Shown here piece by piece: positions 35,244-42,967 of a stretch of DNA of 51,618 bases. The notes beneath the pieces were generated by a model. It did not search any database. It was not told the DNA's origin and saw nothing but the letters and a program-made list of their open reading frames with translations. This DNA comes from Thermococcus sp. M39 (GTDB lineage: Archaea; Methanobacteriota_B; Thermococci; Thermococcales; Thermococcaceae). Location: contig NZ_SNUG01000010.1 of NCBI RefSeq assembly GCF_012027325.1, forward strand, positions 1 to 51,618, read 5' to 3'. Each line of letters opens with the position of its first letter. Position 1 is the stretch's first letter. The position numbers were made by a program, and so were the translations under genes.

Positions 35244-36350
35244 TCAAGGCGGGGAGGAAAGCCCGCTTTTTAATGCATTCAAAACTTTTCTTGCAATATT
35301 TATTGAGGCATTATAATCTCTATCAATTTCAAAACCGCATTTGGGACACTTAAACACTCTTTCATCCTTGAAGTTTCTAACGTAATAACCGCAGTTTGAG
35401 CACGTTTTCGAAGTCCCCCTTGGGCTTACAAAAATTACTGGCACCCCATATAATTTTGCCTTATAGGTTATTTTCGCTATAAGGTCAGCATAGCTCCAAC
35501 GATGCAAGATTTTCCTTAATGGTTTTGGTCTTTTCTGCCTCTTTATTCCTTTTAGCTTTTCCAGAACAATCACCCTATTCAGTTGCCTTGCCTTTAGGAC
35601 AAGTTCTTTAGCAATTTTGTGGTTTAAATCATTAACAAACTTCTTATCTTTGTGGTTTGTCTTAGCATGAATACCAAACTTTTTCATGAGCCTTTGTTGC
35701 CTTCTTGCAGTTAGTTTTTCCAAGTGCTCTTTGTGCTTTATCAATACGTCCCCTCGAACTCTCATGACTTCTCTTCCTTTCTCATCACTCGCCACCAGTA
35801 AGTTGTAATACCCTAAATCCACGCCAATCGTCCCAACTGGTTTTATTGGTTCTTTCTCTGGAACCTCAATTGAGACAAATGCATACCAGTCTCTACCAAT
35901 GCGTTTTATGATAACTCTACCGTGTTTGTGTTGGAGGCATTTTTTGTATCTTTTAGGCACATAGAGTGGTAAATAAACCCTCTTACCCATCAGCGGAACG
36001 ACTAATCCATTGTTCTCTACCTTGACATCAACACCTTTAAAGTAAATAACATTGGAGCGGAACTCTGGAAATTCTCCCCCGTTTTTAAGCCAAGAGCGGT
36101 AGATTTCGATTGCTAGGTTCATAGCATCCTGAACGATATTGCTATGTAGTTGAGGATATTTGCCCCTAATTTCCCTGTAGGCGAACCTATGTAAGTTGCC
36201 CCTATTGGGCTTTATCCCAAGTTGAACAATGGCACTAAGCCAATCATTAACGCAAGATTTAAATGCCTCTATAGATTGTTCTAGCATCCATTCTTTGCTC
36301 CTTGTTAATGGTCTCATTTTCATCTTTAGCGTGAACTTCATCTCACGCAC
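35244..36350 (-). CDS. tnpB: TnpB RNA-guided nuclease (IS605 OrfB)
   Basis: 368 residues. Split RuvC active site intact: Asp in TIGVDLGYYN, Glu in IVLEKLKG, and Asp in IDRDYNASINIA. The four-Cys zinc finger is CSNCGY...CPKCG. The C-terminus GLSSPP-stop is encoded by the element's right-end sequence, where the omega RNA scaffold is expected to overlap the gene. TnpB cuts DNA next to a target motif and keeps the element at its site. Confidence 0.92.
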   Translation of the reverse strand: MREMKFTLKMKMRPLTRSKEWMLEQSIEAFKSCVNDWLSAIVQLGIKPNRGNLHRFAYREIRGKYPQLHSNIVQDAMNLAIEIYRSWLKNGGEFPEFRSNVIYFKGVDVKVENNGLVVPLMGKRVYLPLYVPKRYKKCLQHKHGRVIIKRIGRDWYAFVSIEVPEKEPIKPVGTIGVDLGYYNLLVASDEKGREVMRVRGDVLIKHKEHLEKLTARRQQRLMKKFGIHAKTNHKDKKFVNDLNHKIAKELVLKARQLNRVIVLEKLKGIKRQKRPKPLRKILHRWSYADLIAKITYKAKLYGVPVIFVSPRGTSKTCSNCGYYVRNFKDERVFKCPKCGFEIDRDYNASINIARKVLNALKSGLSSPP

Positions 36351-36361
36351 CTATCATATTT

Positions 36362-36515
36362 TTGCGTAAAGTTTTTAAATACTTTTTTGCTTATCTTATG
36401 GTGAGGGTGCTTCTGACCGTGCCCGATGACACCAACCGACCCCGTGAAGCCGTCGCGAGGCGGTGGAGTGGGGGGTTCCCTGTGGGAACCCTCGCCGTTC
36501 ACGGCGGGGAGGAGG
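36362..36515 (-). repeat. GC-rich, hairpin-forming end of the IS605-type element
   Basis: This 150-bp stretch is far richer in G/C than its surroundings. Perfect arms GGGTTCCC (36473-36480) and GGGAACCC (36484-36491) pair around TGT. A second stem, CGCCGT (36493-36498) with ACGGCG (36501-36506), extends outwards over the first stem's 3' arm, so the two exclude each other in part. The last bases GGGGAGGAGGTCAG recur at 44397-44410 and, inverted, at 46404 and 47197. It is the end of the element or a second, solitary right end. Confidence 0.55.
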
Positions 36516-37181
36516 TCAGTCCCACTTTGCTATTATCACTTTCGGCTTTCCCCTTACTTTGTCGAGCTCAAAGAGCAACTCGAGGATTTTCTCGGCTTTG
36601 TTTTCAACCTCAAACACTTCCCAGCCAAAGGAATTCCATTTCTTTGCTAAGGGTTCTTTTGACATGATCTCCTCTGTTTTTCCTGTTAATTGCTTGAAGT
36701 TCCTATCAACAATAGCTATGACATTATCAAGCTTGTAATGCGAAGAAGTCATTGCTGCTTCCCAAATTTGGCCCTCATCCAATTCCCCATCGCCTAAAAT
36801 TACGTAAACGTTCTTTTCTTCGCCTTCAAGCCTTGAGGCTAGTGCTATTCCGTTGGCAACTGATAATCCCTGTCCCAACGAACCGCTTGAGACTTCAATG
36901 AAAGGCAAACCTCTGATAACGTGGCTTGGCAGTCCATCTAAATTGGCAAAGCTTTTCAGTTCTTCTTCACTTAAAAGCCCAAGCTCTGAGAGGATTACAT
37001 AAAATGCCGGCGCTGAGTGTCCTTTGCTTAAGATTATTACGTCGTTTTCTCTTTTCTTTGCTATCACTGCCTTTAAAATCTCAAGGCACGTTATAGAGGA
37101 GTTGAGATGGAAGTTGTTCACTTCCGAGAGCATTTCTTTGAGCTTGTAATTTAGATCTGAGTGAACCAAGTTCCCGCTCAT
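36516..37181 (-). CDS. Transketolase N-terminal subunit, 3' end altered by IS insertion
   Basis: 221 residues. VIILSKGHSAPAFYVILSEL, SSGSLGQGLSVANGIAL and the TPP motif GDGELDEGQIWEA...NVIAIVDRN are present. The last residues read KVIIAKWD-stop, where WD-stop is written by the IS end (TGGGACTGA); the KGKGVSF-like ending of other transketolases is missing. Start ATG 37181 follows GGGTGAT and overlaps the stop of the upstream HTH gene (ATGA). Function is probably retained because the TPP core is complete, but the C-terminal tail is changed. Confidence 0.85.
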   Translation of the reverse strand: MSGNLVHSDLNYKLKEMLSEVNNFHLNSSITCLEILKAVIAKKRENDVIILSKGHSAPAFYVILSELGLLSEEELKSFANLDGLPSHVIRGLPFIEVSSGSLGQGLSVANGIALASRLEGEEKNVYVILGDGELDEGQIWEAAMTSSHYKLDNVIAIVDRNFKQLTGKTEEIMSKEPLAKKWNSFGWEVFEVENKAEKILELLFELDKVRGKPKVIIAKWD

Positions 37182-37497
37182 TCTATCACCCCAAGAATTT
37201 TTAGAACAAACTTACCATGTTTTGTCAATTCAACAGGCTTTGGATTGTTCTTTTCGCCGTAGTCAATTAAGCCGAGCTCCTTCAGGATCTTGGCATTGAG
37301 TTTTAATGTTGAGATAGGCTTCTTGGTTTCCCTGCTTATTTCCTCTAAAAGGGCATTTAGGGATCGGTGCTTTCCGTTTATGCTCCTTAGAATCAGAAGT
37401 TGGTTTTCGTTCAGAGCCCTTAAAAAGAGCTTTCTAAATACGACTAACTCGTCTCTTTTAATTTCCGGGTTTTGGGTTATAGATATTGGCGGGGCAT
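37178..37497 (-). pseudogene. Small winged-helix regulator at the head of the aro operon, start lost
   Basis: The frame ending at TGA 37178-37180 encodes about 100 residues: KRDELVVFRKLFLRALNENQ, LLILRSINGKHRSLNALLEE and LKLNAKILKELGLIDYGEK, a typical archaeal winged helix. Its stop overlaps the transketolase start. No in-frame ATG, GTG or TTG exists before the next upstream stop. An ATG at 37497 with RBS GGTGGTGAT is one base out of frame, separated by a CCCC run; one more C would join them. Either a frameshift in the C run or loss of the 5' end in the adjacent rearrangement. Confidence 0.6.
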
Positions 37498-37506
37498 CAC
37501 CATCAC

Positions 37507-37696
37507 CACCCTAAGGAGGGATTTACCTTATTTAAACTCTTGGGCAGGACGAGCTGTCCAAATATTAGGCGATATAACAAATGGTGACTATATGGTGCTC
37601 GGCTACAAGGATTATGGAGTAAGGTGGGTGTACTTTGTAGGTCTAAGCTTGCCTTACCATGCTATTTACAACAATAATTCCTATGAAGCAGGGTTC
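37507..37696 (+). other. Fragment of an unidentified gene inside a rearrangement scar
   Basis: On the plus strand one frame reads LPYLNSWAGRAVQILGDITN, GDYMVLGYKDYGVRWVYFVG and LSLPYHAIYNNNSYEAGF, which looks like a true protein segment (perhaps from a surface or glycoside-related protein) without a start, end or RBS. It lies between the truncated asd and the start-less HTH gene, replacing the expected aro promoter and the rest of asd. I do not recognise the parent family. Confidence 0.45.
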
Positions 37697-37764
37697 AAAA
37701 GCTTGACAAAAGTTCTCCCAACCAAACCCGTCGCACCAAGAACCGCAACCCTAAGCTTACCCAT
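37681..37764 (-). pseudogene. asd: Aspartate-semialdehyde dehydrogenase, first 27 codons only
   Basis: ATG 37764, with GGGGGTG upstream, opens a frame MGKLRVAVLGATGLVGRTFV ending at TAG 37681 after 27 codons. GATG-x-VG is the NADP-binding start of Asd. The remaining ~320 codons are absent, cut at about 37695 by the scar. It follows thrB by 4 bp, so a lysC-thrB-asd operon once existed. Confidence 0.7.
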
Positions 37765-37768
37765 TATT

Positions 37769-38657
37769 TCACCCCCGCCGAGCTCCTTCTCCAACCTTCG
37801 TTACAAAATACTCAGCCCCGATTCCAAACCCAGCTAAAACCTCTGCAACGGCTTTTCCCACGTCATTCAGGTTTTCCCCAATGGCAAACATTGCTGGGCC
37901 TGATCCTGAAACGCTCACTCCATATGCTCCCGCATTTAGAGCAACCTCCCTAACCTTGTCAAACCACGGCATGAGCTTTTTGCGGTATGGAATTGCGAGG
38001 TAATCGTCAAGCAACCTTCCAGCCTTTTCCAAGTCTCCTTCCTTTAAGGCGAGCACGAGGGAACTGGCTAATGCAACATTCTTTACGGCATCCCTGAGCG
38101 GAACCCTTTTCGGCAGAACCTCCCTCGCAAGCCTCGTTGGAATATCAACATCAGGCATTATTACGAGCACTGGAAACTCAACGTCAAGCCTCTCAACCTC
38201 AATTGGATTGAGCGACCTTATTTAGGGTAAACCCTCCAAAGTATGCTGGAATAACATTGTCCCCATGAGCACAACCTGACGCTGCTCTTTTGCCTTCAAG
38301 GGATGCTTTGAGTATAATCTCATCCTCCTCCACTCCAAGTATCCTTGCGGCAGCTAAGGCCCCAGCAAGCGATGAAGCTCCAGACGAACCCAGACCTCCT
38401 TTTGGCTTTATTCCCTTTCTAAGCTTTATCCTGACACCTCCCTCAGCATTAACAAGCCTGAACAGTTGCTTAGCCGCTACAAGTGCAACGTTACTTCCAT
38501 CGGATGGAACCTCGTAACCAGACACCTCAATCGAAAATTCATCACTTGGTTTTGCTTTAACTTCATCATAAGGCTCAGCTATGCAGAGCCCAAAAACGTC
38601 AAACCCCGGTTCGAAGTTTGCTATTGTAGCGGTAACCCTAACTTTAAGTGTTCTCAC
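37769..38657 (-). pseudogene. thrB: Homoserine kinase, frameshifted
   Basis: A GHMP kinase in two frames. The first part from GTG 38657 (its GTGA overlaps the lysC stop) has ATIANFEPGFDVFGLCI, KGGLGSSGASSLAGAL and AHGDNVIPAYFGGFTL, then stops at about 38199. The second frame continues SLNPIEVERLDVEFPVLVIM to SVSGSGPAMFAIG and stops at 37769. Removing one base in the TTT at 38221-38223 restores GGFTLIRSLNPIEVERL, the expected family sequence. All catalytic motifs are otherwise kept, so this is a recent mutation or a base-calling error. Confidence 0.8.
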
Positions 38658-39688
38658 CCCCAAACCGCTATTGAAAGAGGGTCAGCCCGGTATTTGCTAA
38701 GCACAATCCTGTGAGCTGTTCTAACGGCTGATGAAGCTTTATTGGTAGGAACCTTGTAGAGTATCCACATCTCACCCTCTTCAACAACCTCATACGGTAA
38801 AGCTAGCTTTTCATTTATTATCAACAGCTTTCCCCCGCTGTGAGTTATTATGGGCATCCCTGAGCTGCTCTCCCCAATAAGAGTTCCCATGCGCCAGTTT
38901 TCTGTGCTTCCAAAGAGAATCAGAAGCTTCTCTTCTCTGGCGAGCTTCACTGCTTTGTGGTGGATAGCCTTCAGTCCGTAAAGCGAAGCTAGGAGCGCTT
39001 CTTCGTAGGAAACGAAAGGTATAAGCTTTGCATCAAGCACAATCCTTGGATCGGCTGTAAAGATGCCTTCAACGTCGCTCATTATCAGGACAAAGTGAGC
39101 TCTCAATGCCGCACCTGCTATGACAGCTGTGTAATCGCTCCCTCCCCTTCCGAGTGTCGTGATGAACCCGTTGAAACCTCCGATAAAGCCAGGAATAACT
39201 GGAATTTCGCCTTCTTCAATGAGCTCCCTAACAGGTTTGAAGAGAGCTTTTGTTTTGCCCATGTCAGCGTTTGCATCTCCGAATTTGCCGTCAGTCGCTA
39301 TCACCTCCCATGGGTTTACAACAACTCCTCCAACCGCTTCAGCGAAGAGCACTGCTGACATGAGCTCCCCAAACGAGAGTATGTAGTCTCTCCTTGCCTC
39401 TTCGCTCGGAAAAGATTTGGAAAAAGCGGAGAACAGATTATCTGCAAGGTTCCTTATGCTTTCTGGACTCAATCCATACTTCTCTGCAAATATAATGTAA
39501 TCCCCAACGACACCGCGGGCAATCTCAGAATTTCCGCTTCTTGCATACGAATCAAGAATATCCGTGACTCCCTTCAGCGCTGAAACTACAACAGCAACTT
39601 CCTTTTCATCGGCTAACCGTTTGGTAAAGTTCACAGCTTCCCAAAACATCTTCCTGACTGAGCTCCCACCGAACTTGACTACAAGCAT
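38654..39688 (-). CDS. lysC: Aspartokinase
   Basis: 344 residues. VVKFGGSSV start, FGELMSAVLFAEAV, GFIGGFNGFITTLGRGGSDYT and the regulatory DVEGIFTADPRIV are present. The C-terminus is shorter than in two-ACT-domain enzymes. ATG 39688 follows GGTGATG. It phosphorylates aspartate for threonine, methionine and lysine; with asd and thrB damaged here, its product has no visible outlet in this window. Confidence 0.9.
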   Translation of the reverse strand: MLVVKFGGSSVRKMFWEAVNFTKRLADEKEVAVVVSALKGVTDILDSYARSGNSEIARGVVGDYIIFAEKYGLSPESIRNLADNLFSAFSKSFPSEEARRDYILSFGELMSAVLFAEAVGGVVVNPWEVIATDGKFGDANADMGKTKALFKPVRELIEEGEIPVIPGFIGGFNGFITTLGRGGSDYTAVIAGAALRAHFVLIMSDVEGIFTADPRIVLDAKLIPFVSYEEALLASLYGLKAIHHKAVKLAREEKLLILFGSTENWRMGTLIGESSSGMPIITHSGGKLLIINEKLALPYEVVEEGEMWILYKVPTNKASSAVRTAHRIVLSKYRADPLSIAVWG

Positions 39689-39692
39689 GACA

Positions 39693-40718
39693 TCACCTCA
39701 AATCCTTGAGCGTTCTGAAGGGAATCTCCGTCTTTCCTTCCCTCTCCAGCTCTCTCCTGACAATTCCAACTCCTTTAACCATGTTCACGAGCTTTTGGTA
39801 GGCTATTTTTCTGTCAAGCAGCTTTAACCCACAATCGGGGTTTATGTAGAGCCACTCAGGCTCGACGTAGCTGAAAACTTTCTTTATAGCCTTTGCAACC
39901 TCCTCAGGAGTTTCTATCCTTGGATTGTGAACGTCAACGACTCCAAACCCCAACTCTTTCCCTGAGAGCTTCTTGAGGAAATCCATATCCCTGAACTGCC
40001 TGTTTGCAAACTCAAGAGCAAACTGGGTAACATTTAAATCGTCAAAGTAGTCCGCGAGCAGGTGGTAGTTGGAGTAGCAGACGTGAAGACCAACCTTAAT
40101 CTTAATCCCCTTGACGGAGCGGTTTATTGCATCAACGGCTAACTCGACCTCATCAGGGTGATTGAGCATTGCGGGTTCGTCAATCTGGATGAACTTCGCA
40201 CCGGCTTCCTCGAGGAACTTGAACTCCTTGTTGAGTATCTTAGCCAAATCCATGGCAAAGCTCTCTTTGTCTGGATAATACTCGTTGAAGCTCCACTCTG
40301 CTATGGTGTATGGTCCCGTAATCGGAACCTTGACGATTTTCCTCGTTGTAACTTGACTGATGAACTTGAACTCATCCAAGACGAGATGTTGGGAATATTC
40401 AAGCTTCGATACAGCTGCTACTTTGTTGAAGTAGGCGTTTCCCCAGACTCTAACGGGTCCGTAGAAGCGGAATCCCTTGATTTTTGCCGTGAAGTGCTCT
40501 GTCATCTCAGTCCTCCACATCTCCCCGTCCCAGGGGATGTCAACGCCAGCCCTCTCGTGCTCCCTCAGCGTTGCGACGCTTGCATCTTTAACCGCCTCGA
40601 GGAAGTCCTCCTCGGGAATCCTTCCGAGCTCCCTCAGCCTGTAAACCCTCAGGAGCCACCTTGGCTTGGGATAGCTTCCTATAACGCTTGTCGGGAGTAT
40701 TGGGAGTGTAACCTCCAT
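39693..40718 (-). CDS. Core-MetE methionine synthase (zinc-ligand-bearing copy)
   Basis: About 341 residues from ATG 40718 (GGGGTGGT upstream); a longer frame to 40739 has no better RBS. It contains only the C-terminal barrel of MetE: TSVIGSYPKPRWL, DGEMWRTEM, VPITGPYTIAEWSF and IQIDEPAM. Zinc ligands are visible in GLHVCYSNYH and INPDCGL. Such core enzymes transfer a methyl group to homocysteine, from a donor other than the usual polyglutamyl folate. Clustered with a second paralog, a MetF-like reductase and a trans-sulfuration enzyme. Confidence 0.85.
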   Translation of the reverse strand: MEVTLPILPTSVIGSYPKPRWLLRVYRLRELGRIPEEDFLEAVKDASVATLREHERAGVDIPWDGEMWRTEMTEHFTAKIKGFRFYGPVRVWGNAYFNKVAAVSKLEYSQHLVLDEFKFISQVTTRKIVKVPITGPYTIAEWSFNEYYPDKESFAMDLAKILNKEFKFLEEAGAKFIQIDEPAMLNHPDEVELAVDAINRSVKGIKIKVGLHVCYSNYHLLADYFDDLNVTQFALEFANRQFRDMDFLKKLSGKELGFGVVDVHNPRIETPEEVAKAIKKVFSYVEPEWLYINPDCGLKLLDRKIAYQKLVNMVKGVGIVRRELEREGKTEIPFRTLKDLR

Positions 40719-40735
40719 GAGCGACCACCCCCGGT

Positions 40736-41668
40736 TCACTCAGCAAGCCTCTCAAGCAGCTTGAGCTTCCTCCAAGCCACGCTTTCAGGGAGGAAGTCAA
40801 GCAGAGTGTTTGGGGTTACGTAAATCGTGTCAAATCCCCTCGCAACCCTGACAAGCTTATCCTTGAGCTCATTCCTGCGCTCCATTTTCGTCTCCCTTGC
40901 ATTCACAATTCCAATCCCAATTTCACCCCTAACACCGTCGGGAATTGATCCCTCAACGAGGTCAACGTTCAGAATGGCACCTTCAGGAACAACCTGAGGT
41001 GTTCCAAAGTACGTAACAACCCAGAGTCTCTTCTCCTTAGCTAAATCCTCAATTATCCTCTTAGCAACCTCCCTGCTTACCTCATCAGCTTTCTCCTTCG
41101 TAGCCCTGCTGAGCTCAGCGGCCAATGCTGGCTCTTGTAGCTCGACAATCTCAACGTCAAGCTCTCTTATAAGAGGCTTTAGAACGCTCTCGGCGTAAGC
41201 CTCAGCAAGCTCGTTTAAGCTCTTGTAGTGCTCGTTTATTGAGTGATAAGCTAAGGTAACGGGTCCCGGAAGGACGGCTTTGAGAGTGGCTTCCGGATAA
41301 ACTTCCTCTTGGATTCCCTTCGCTATATTAATCCATTCCGGAATTGGATTTTCTCTGAGTGAGAGCTCACCTTTAACGATGGGGGAGCGATAGAAGAAGT
41401 TGTTCTCGTAGAACTTGAAGAGCCCGTTCACCTCAATGCCGTCAATGAACTTTATCAGCGGATTGAATATGTCATCCCAGCGGTAAAGTCCGTCGGTGAT
41501 GATTTTTATACCTGCATCCGCAAGCTTTTTAAAAGCCCTCCTTGTGTGCTCCCTGTAAGCTTTTTCAATCTCTTCCTCGCTGAGTCTTCCTATATAATAC
41601 TGCTCGAGCTTCTTGGCTAAGCTTACGGGTCTTGGAAGGCTCCCTATTAGAGCGGGAACAACCTTCAT
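40736..41668 (-). CDS. MetE/UroD-fold paralog lacking zinc ligands
   Basis: 310 residues. LIGSLPRPVSLAKKL, ITDGLYRWDDIF, LPGPVTLAYHS and ELQEPALAAE place it in the MetE family. The zinc ligands are missing: LWVVTYFGTPQ stands where H-x-C is expected, and YVTPNTLLDFLP where NPDCGL is expected. Because the next gene encodes the zinc-bearing copy, this one probably acts as a methyl-donor-binding or structural partner. Overlaps the MetF-like gene by 4 bp. Confidence 0.75.
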   Translation of the reverse strand: MKVVPALIGSLPRPVSLAKKLEQYYIGRLSEEEIEKAYREHTRRAFKKLADAGIKIITDGLYRWDDIFNPLIKFIDGIEVNGLFKFYENNFFYRSPIVKGELSLRENPIPEWINIAKGIQEEVYPEATLKAVLPGPVTLAYHSINEHYKSLNELAEAYAESVLKPLIRELDVEIVELQEPALAAELSRATKEKADEVSREVAKRIIEDLAKEKRLWVVTYFGTPQVVPEGAILNVDLVEGSIPDGVRGEIGIGIVNARETKMERRNELKDKLVRVARGFDTIYVTPNTLLDFLPESVAWRKLKLLERLAE

Positions 41669-42654
41669 CTCAGCACCTCCTCAACTTTTTTATAGGCCTC
41701 TTTCCAAAGGGTGAGCCATTCATCCAAGCTATGGGAGAGAACGATTAGATTGACACCTCCAAAATCGAGCGATTTAACTTCCTCAAGGACATCCTCAAAG
41801 GAATCCCCTGTCTCAATTCCCATCCTCTCCAAGACTGGAATCAAATCCTCCTTCAGCGGATAGAGCAGGGAAACATCAACATCAGCTTCAAGCTTTGTAT
41901 ATTTCTTTGCTTCGCTCAATATCTCTTCTATTCTCCTCACGGCTTTCCTCGTAGCAACAACCTGCGTGAAGAAAAGTTCGGCTCCAGCTATGAGCTTTCT
42001 TGCAGCTCTCTTGCTCTCAAGCTTAACTGGGTAATTGGGGTTGAGCGTAGCTGTTATTACTGGTCTCTCGCTGAGATTAGCGTCGAGGACTTCCTTTGTA
42101 GGAAGAACTCCCGAAAAGATTAGCTTTGCCAATCGAATTAGATTTGATGAATCAAGGTCAAACACAGCTTTGCTCGGCAACATTAAGCTCGGCCAGTCTC
42201 CCGTGGTTAAGAGAACCGCTTCAAATCTGAAGAGCAGAGCTGTCTTGAGCTCTGCCGTCAGCGCTGATAAATTTCTGTCCTTAGTAGTTATGTGAGGCAT
42301 CACCTCCGCGCCAAGGGCTTTGAGATGAGTTGCCAATGCTGTTGACGAAAAGTGCGGATAGCCAAGGGGATTGTCCGGAATCGTGTAGAGCGTCGCTGGA
42401 ACTTCCGAGAGAATCTTGATAATATCTTCCTCTTTCATTATTGCAGCCACAGGTGTTTCAACTGCTACAGCGCTTCCCTTCTCAAGGCGTCTCAGGAAGT
42501 TTGAGTGCTTAGCCTTGGACTCTTCCTTTGGAAGCTTTTCAAGCTCAAGGAGCAAAGGATGCTCATCAAAAAGCTGACCGTCCAAAACGCTTACTCTCTC
42601 CAGTACAGGCAGCCACGGACAAGCCCTTTCGTCGACCTCACACTTTCCTCTCAT
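41665..42654 (-). CDS. MetF-like methylene-tetrahydropterin reductase
   Basis: 329 residues. The barrel with VAVETPVAAIMKEEDI, HITTKDRNLSALTAELKTAL and LLTTGDWPSL follows the MTHFR pattern (substrate-binding T-x-x-D and TGD). The N-terminus carries two Cys (C5, C12, the latter in CPW), not usual in MetF. It would supply methyl-pterin for the core-MetE proteins. ATG 42654 has no clear RBS; an inverted repeat ends 10 bp upstream. Confidence 0.7.
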   Translation of the reverse strand: MRGKCEVDERACPWLPVLERVSVLDGQLFDEHPLLLELEKLPKEESKAKHSNFLRRLEKGSAVAVETPVAAIMKEEDIIKILSEVPATLYTIPDNPLGYPHFSSTALATHLKALGAEVMPHITTKDRNLSALTAELKTALLFRFEAVLLTTGDWPSLMLPSKAVFDLDSSNLIRLAKLIFSGVLPTKEVLDANLSERPVITATLNPNYPVKLESKRAARKLIAGAELFFTQVVATRKAVRRIEEILSEAKKYTKLEADVDVSLLYPLKEDLIPVLERMGIETGDSFEDVLEEVKSLDFGGVNLIVLSHSLDEWLTLWKEAYKKVEEVLR

Positions 42655-42663
42655 AGCCGTTCT

Positions 42664-42830
42664 GGTTAGCCGTAACTTTTGTAAATGGTGTGAACCTCGT
42701 TACGGCTAACCTTCCACCCTCCCATCTTCATTGGGTGGCTTTCGGGGGGAACGGGAACTCCCCACATCTTCGAGCTATTGACAGTCTCCATTCGGGCTTA
42801 AAACCCCACATACCGGAGACTGCCGCACCA
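42664..42830 (-). repeat. GC-rich structured region upstream of the MetF-like gene
   Basis: The 313 bp between 42655 and 42967 contains no convincing gene. Perfect inverted repeats are GGTTAGCCGTAAC (42664-42676) with GTTACGGCTAACC (42699-42711), CCACCC (42714-42719) with GGGTGG (42733-42738), and CAGTCTCC (42782-42789) with GGAGACTG (42815-42822). It may be the structured end of a lost tnpB element (a minus-strand frame ends CGEFPFPPKATQ-stop) or a leader RNA for the methionine genes. 42831-42967 is AT-rich with nothing recognised. Confidence 0.45.
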
Positions 42831-42967
42831 GTAATAATTAGCACGCCACAAGTACTTAAAACTTTCCAAAAACAAAAACACTCAAACTTTACGATAGTTA
42901 CTAACTACAAAACAGCTCTCCACACGAACCGTTCATTAGCTTCTTTGGGCATCCAGGAATTATGAGC

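Larger units (their letters stand above)
35232..36522 (-). mobile_element. IS200/IS605-type tnpB-only element inserted between transketolase halves
   Basis: A 1.29-kb insertion between the two transketolase genes carries only tnpB (no tnpA). Its ends show GGACTG at 35232-35237 and CAGTCC at 36517-36522 in inverted order, flanked by direct CTTTGC at 35226-35231 and 36525-36530. Both ends contain GGCGGGGAGG next to a hairpin, the subterminal structure of these elements. Exact ends are uncertain because IS605 elements do not normally make target duplications. The distal end supplies the stop codon of the upstream transketolase gene. Confidence 0.7.

Noticed and set aside
36400-36515. A C/D box small RNA or tRNA in the GC-rich block
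   Set aside because: CTGA and CGATGAC occur but the second C/D pair and terminal stem are absent, and no cloverleaf can be drawn; transposon hairpins explain the block better.
35226-36530. CTTTGC as a true target-site duplication
   Set aside because: IS605-type elements insert without duplicating the target, and one copy is offset by two bases; kept only as an observation.
37472-37837. A 121-residue plus-strand ORF across the asd/HTH scar
   Set aside because: Its C-terminal third is antisense to asd and thrB and its start lies in the HTH gene; only the middle part looks like a protein, so it is treated as a fragment.
42690-42965. A 91-residue plus-strand ORF in the intergenic region
   Set aside because: No RBS, runs through the strong inverted repeats, and its composition is not protein-like.
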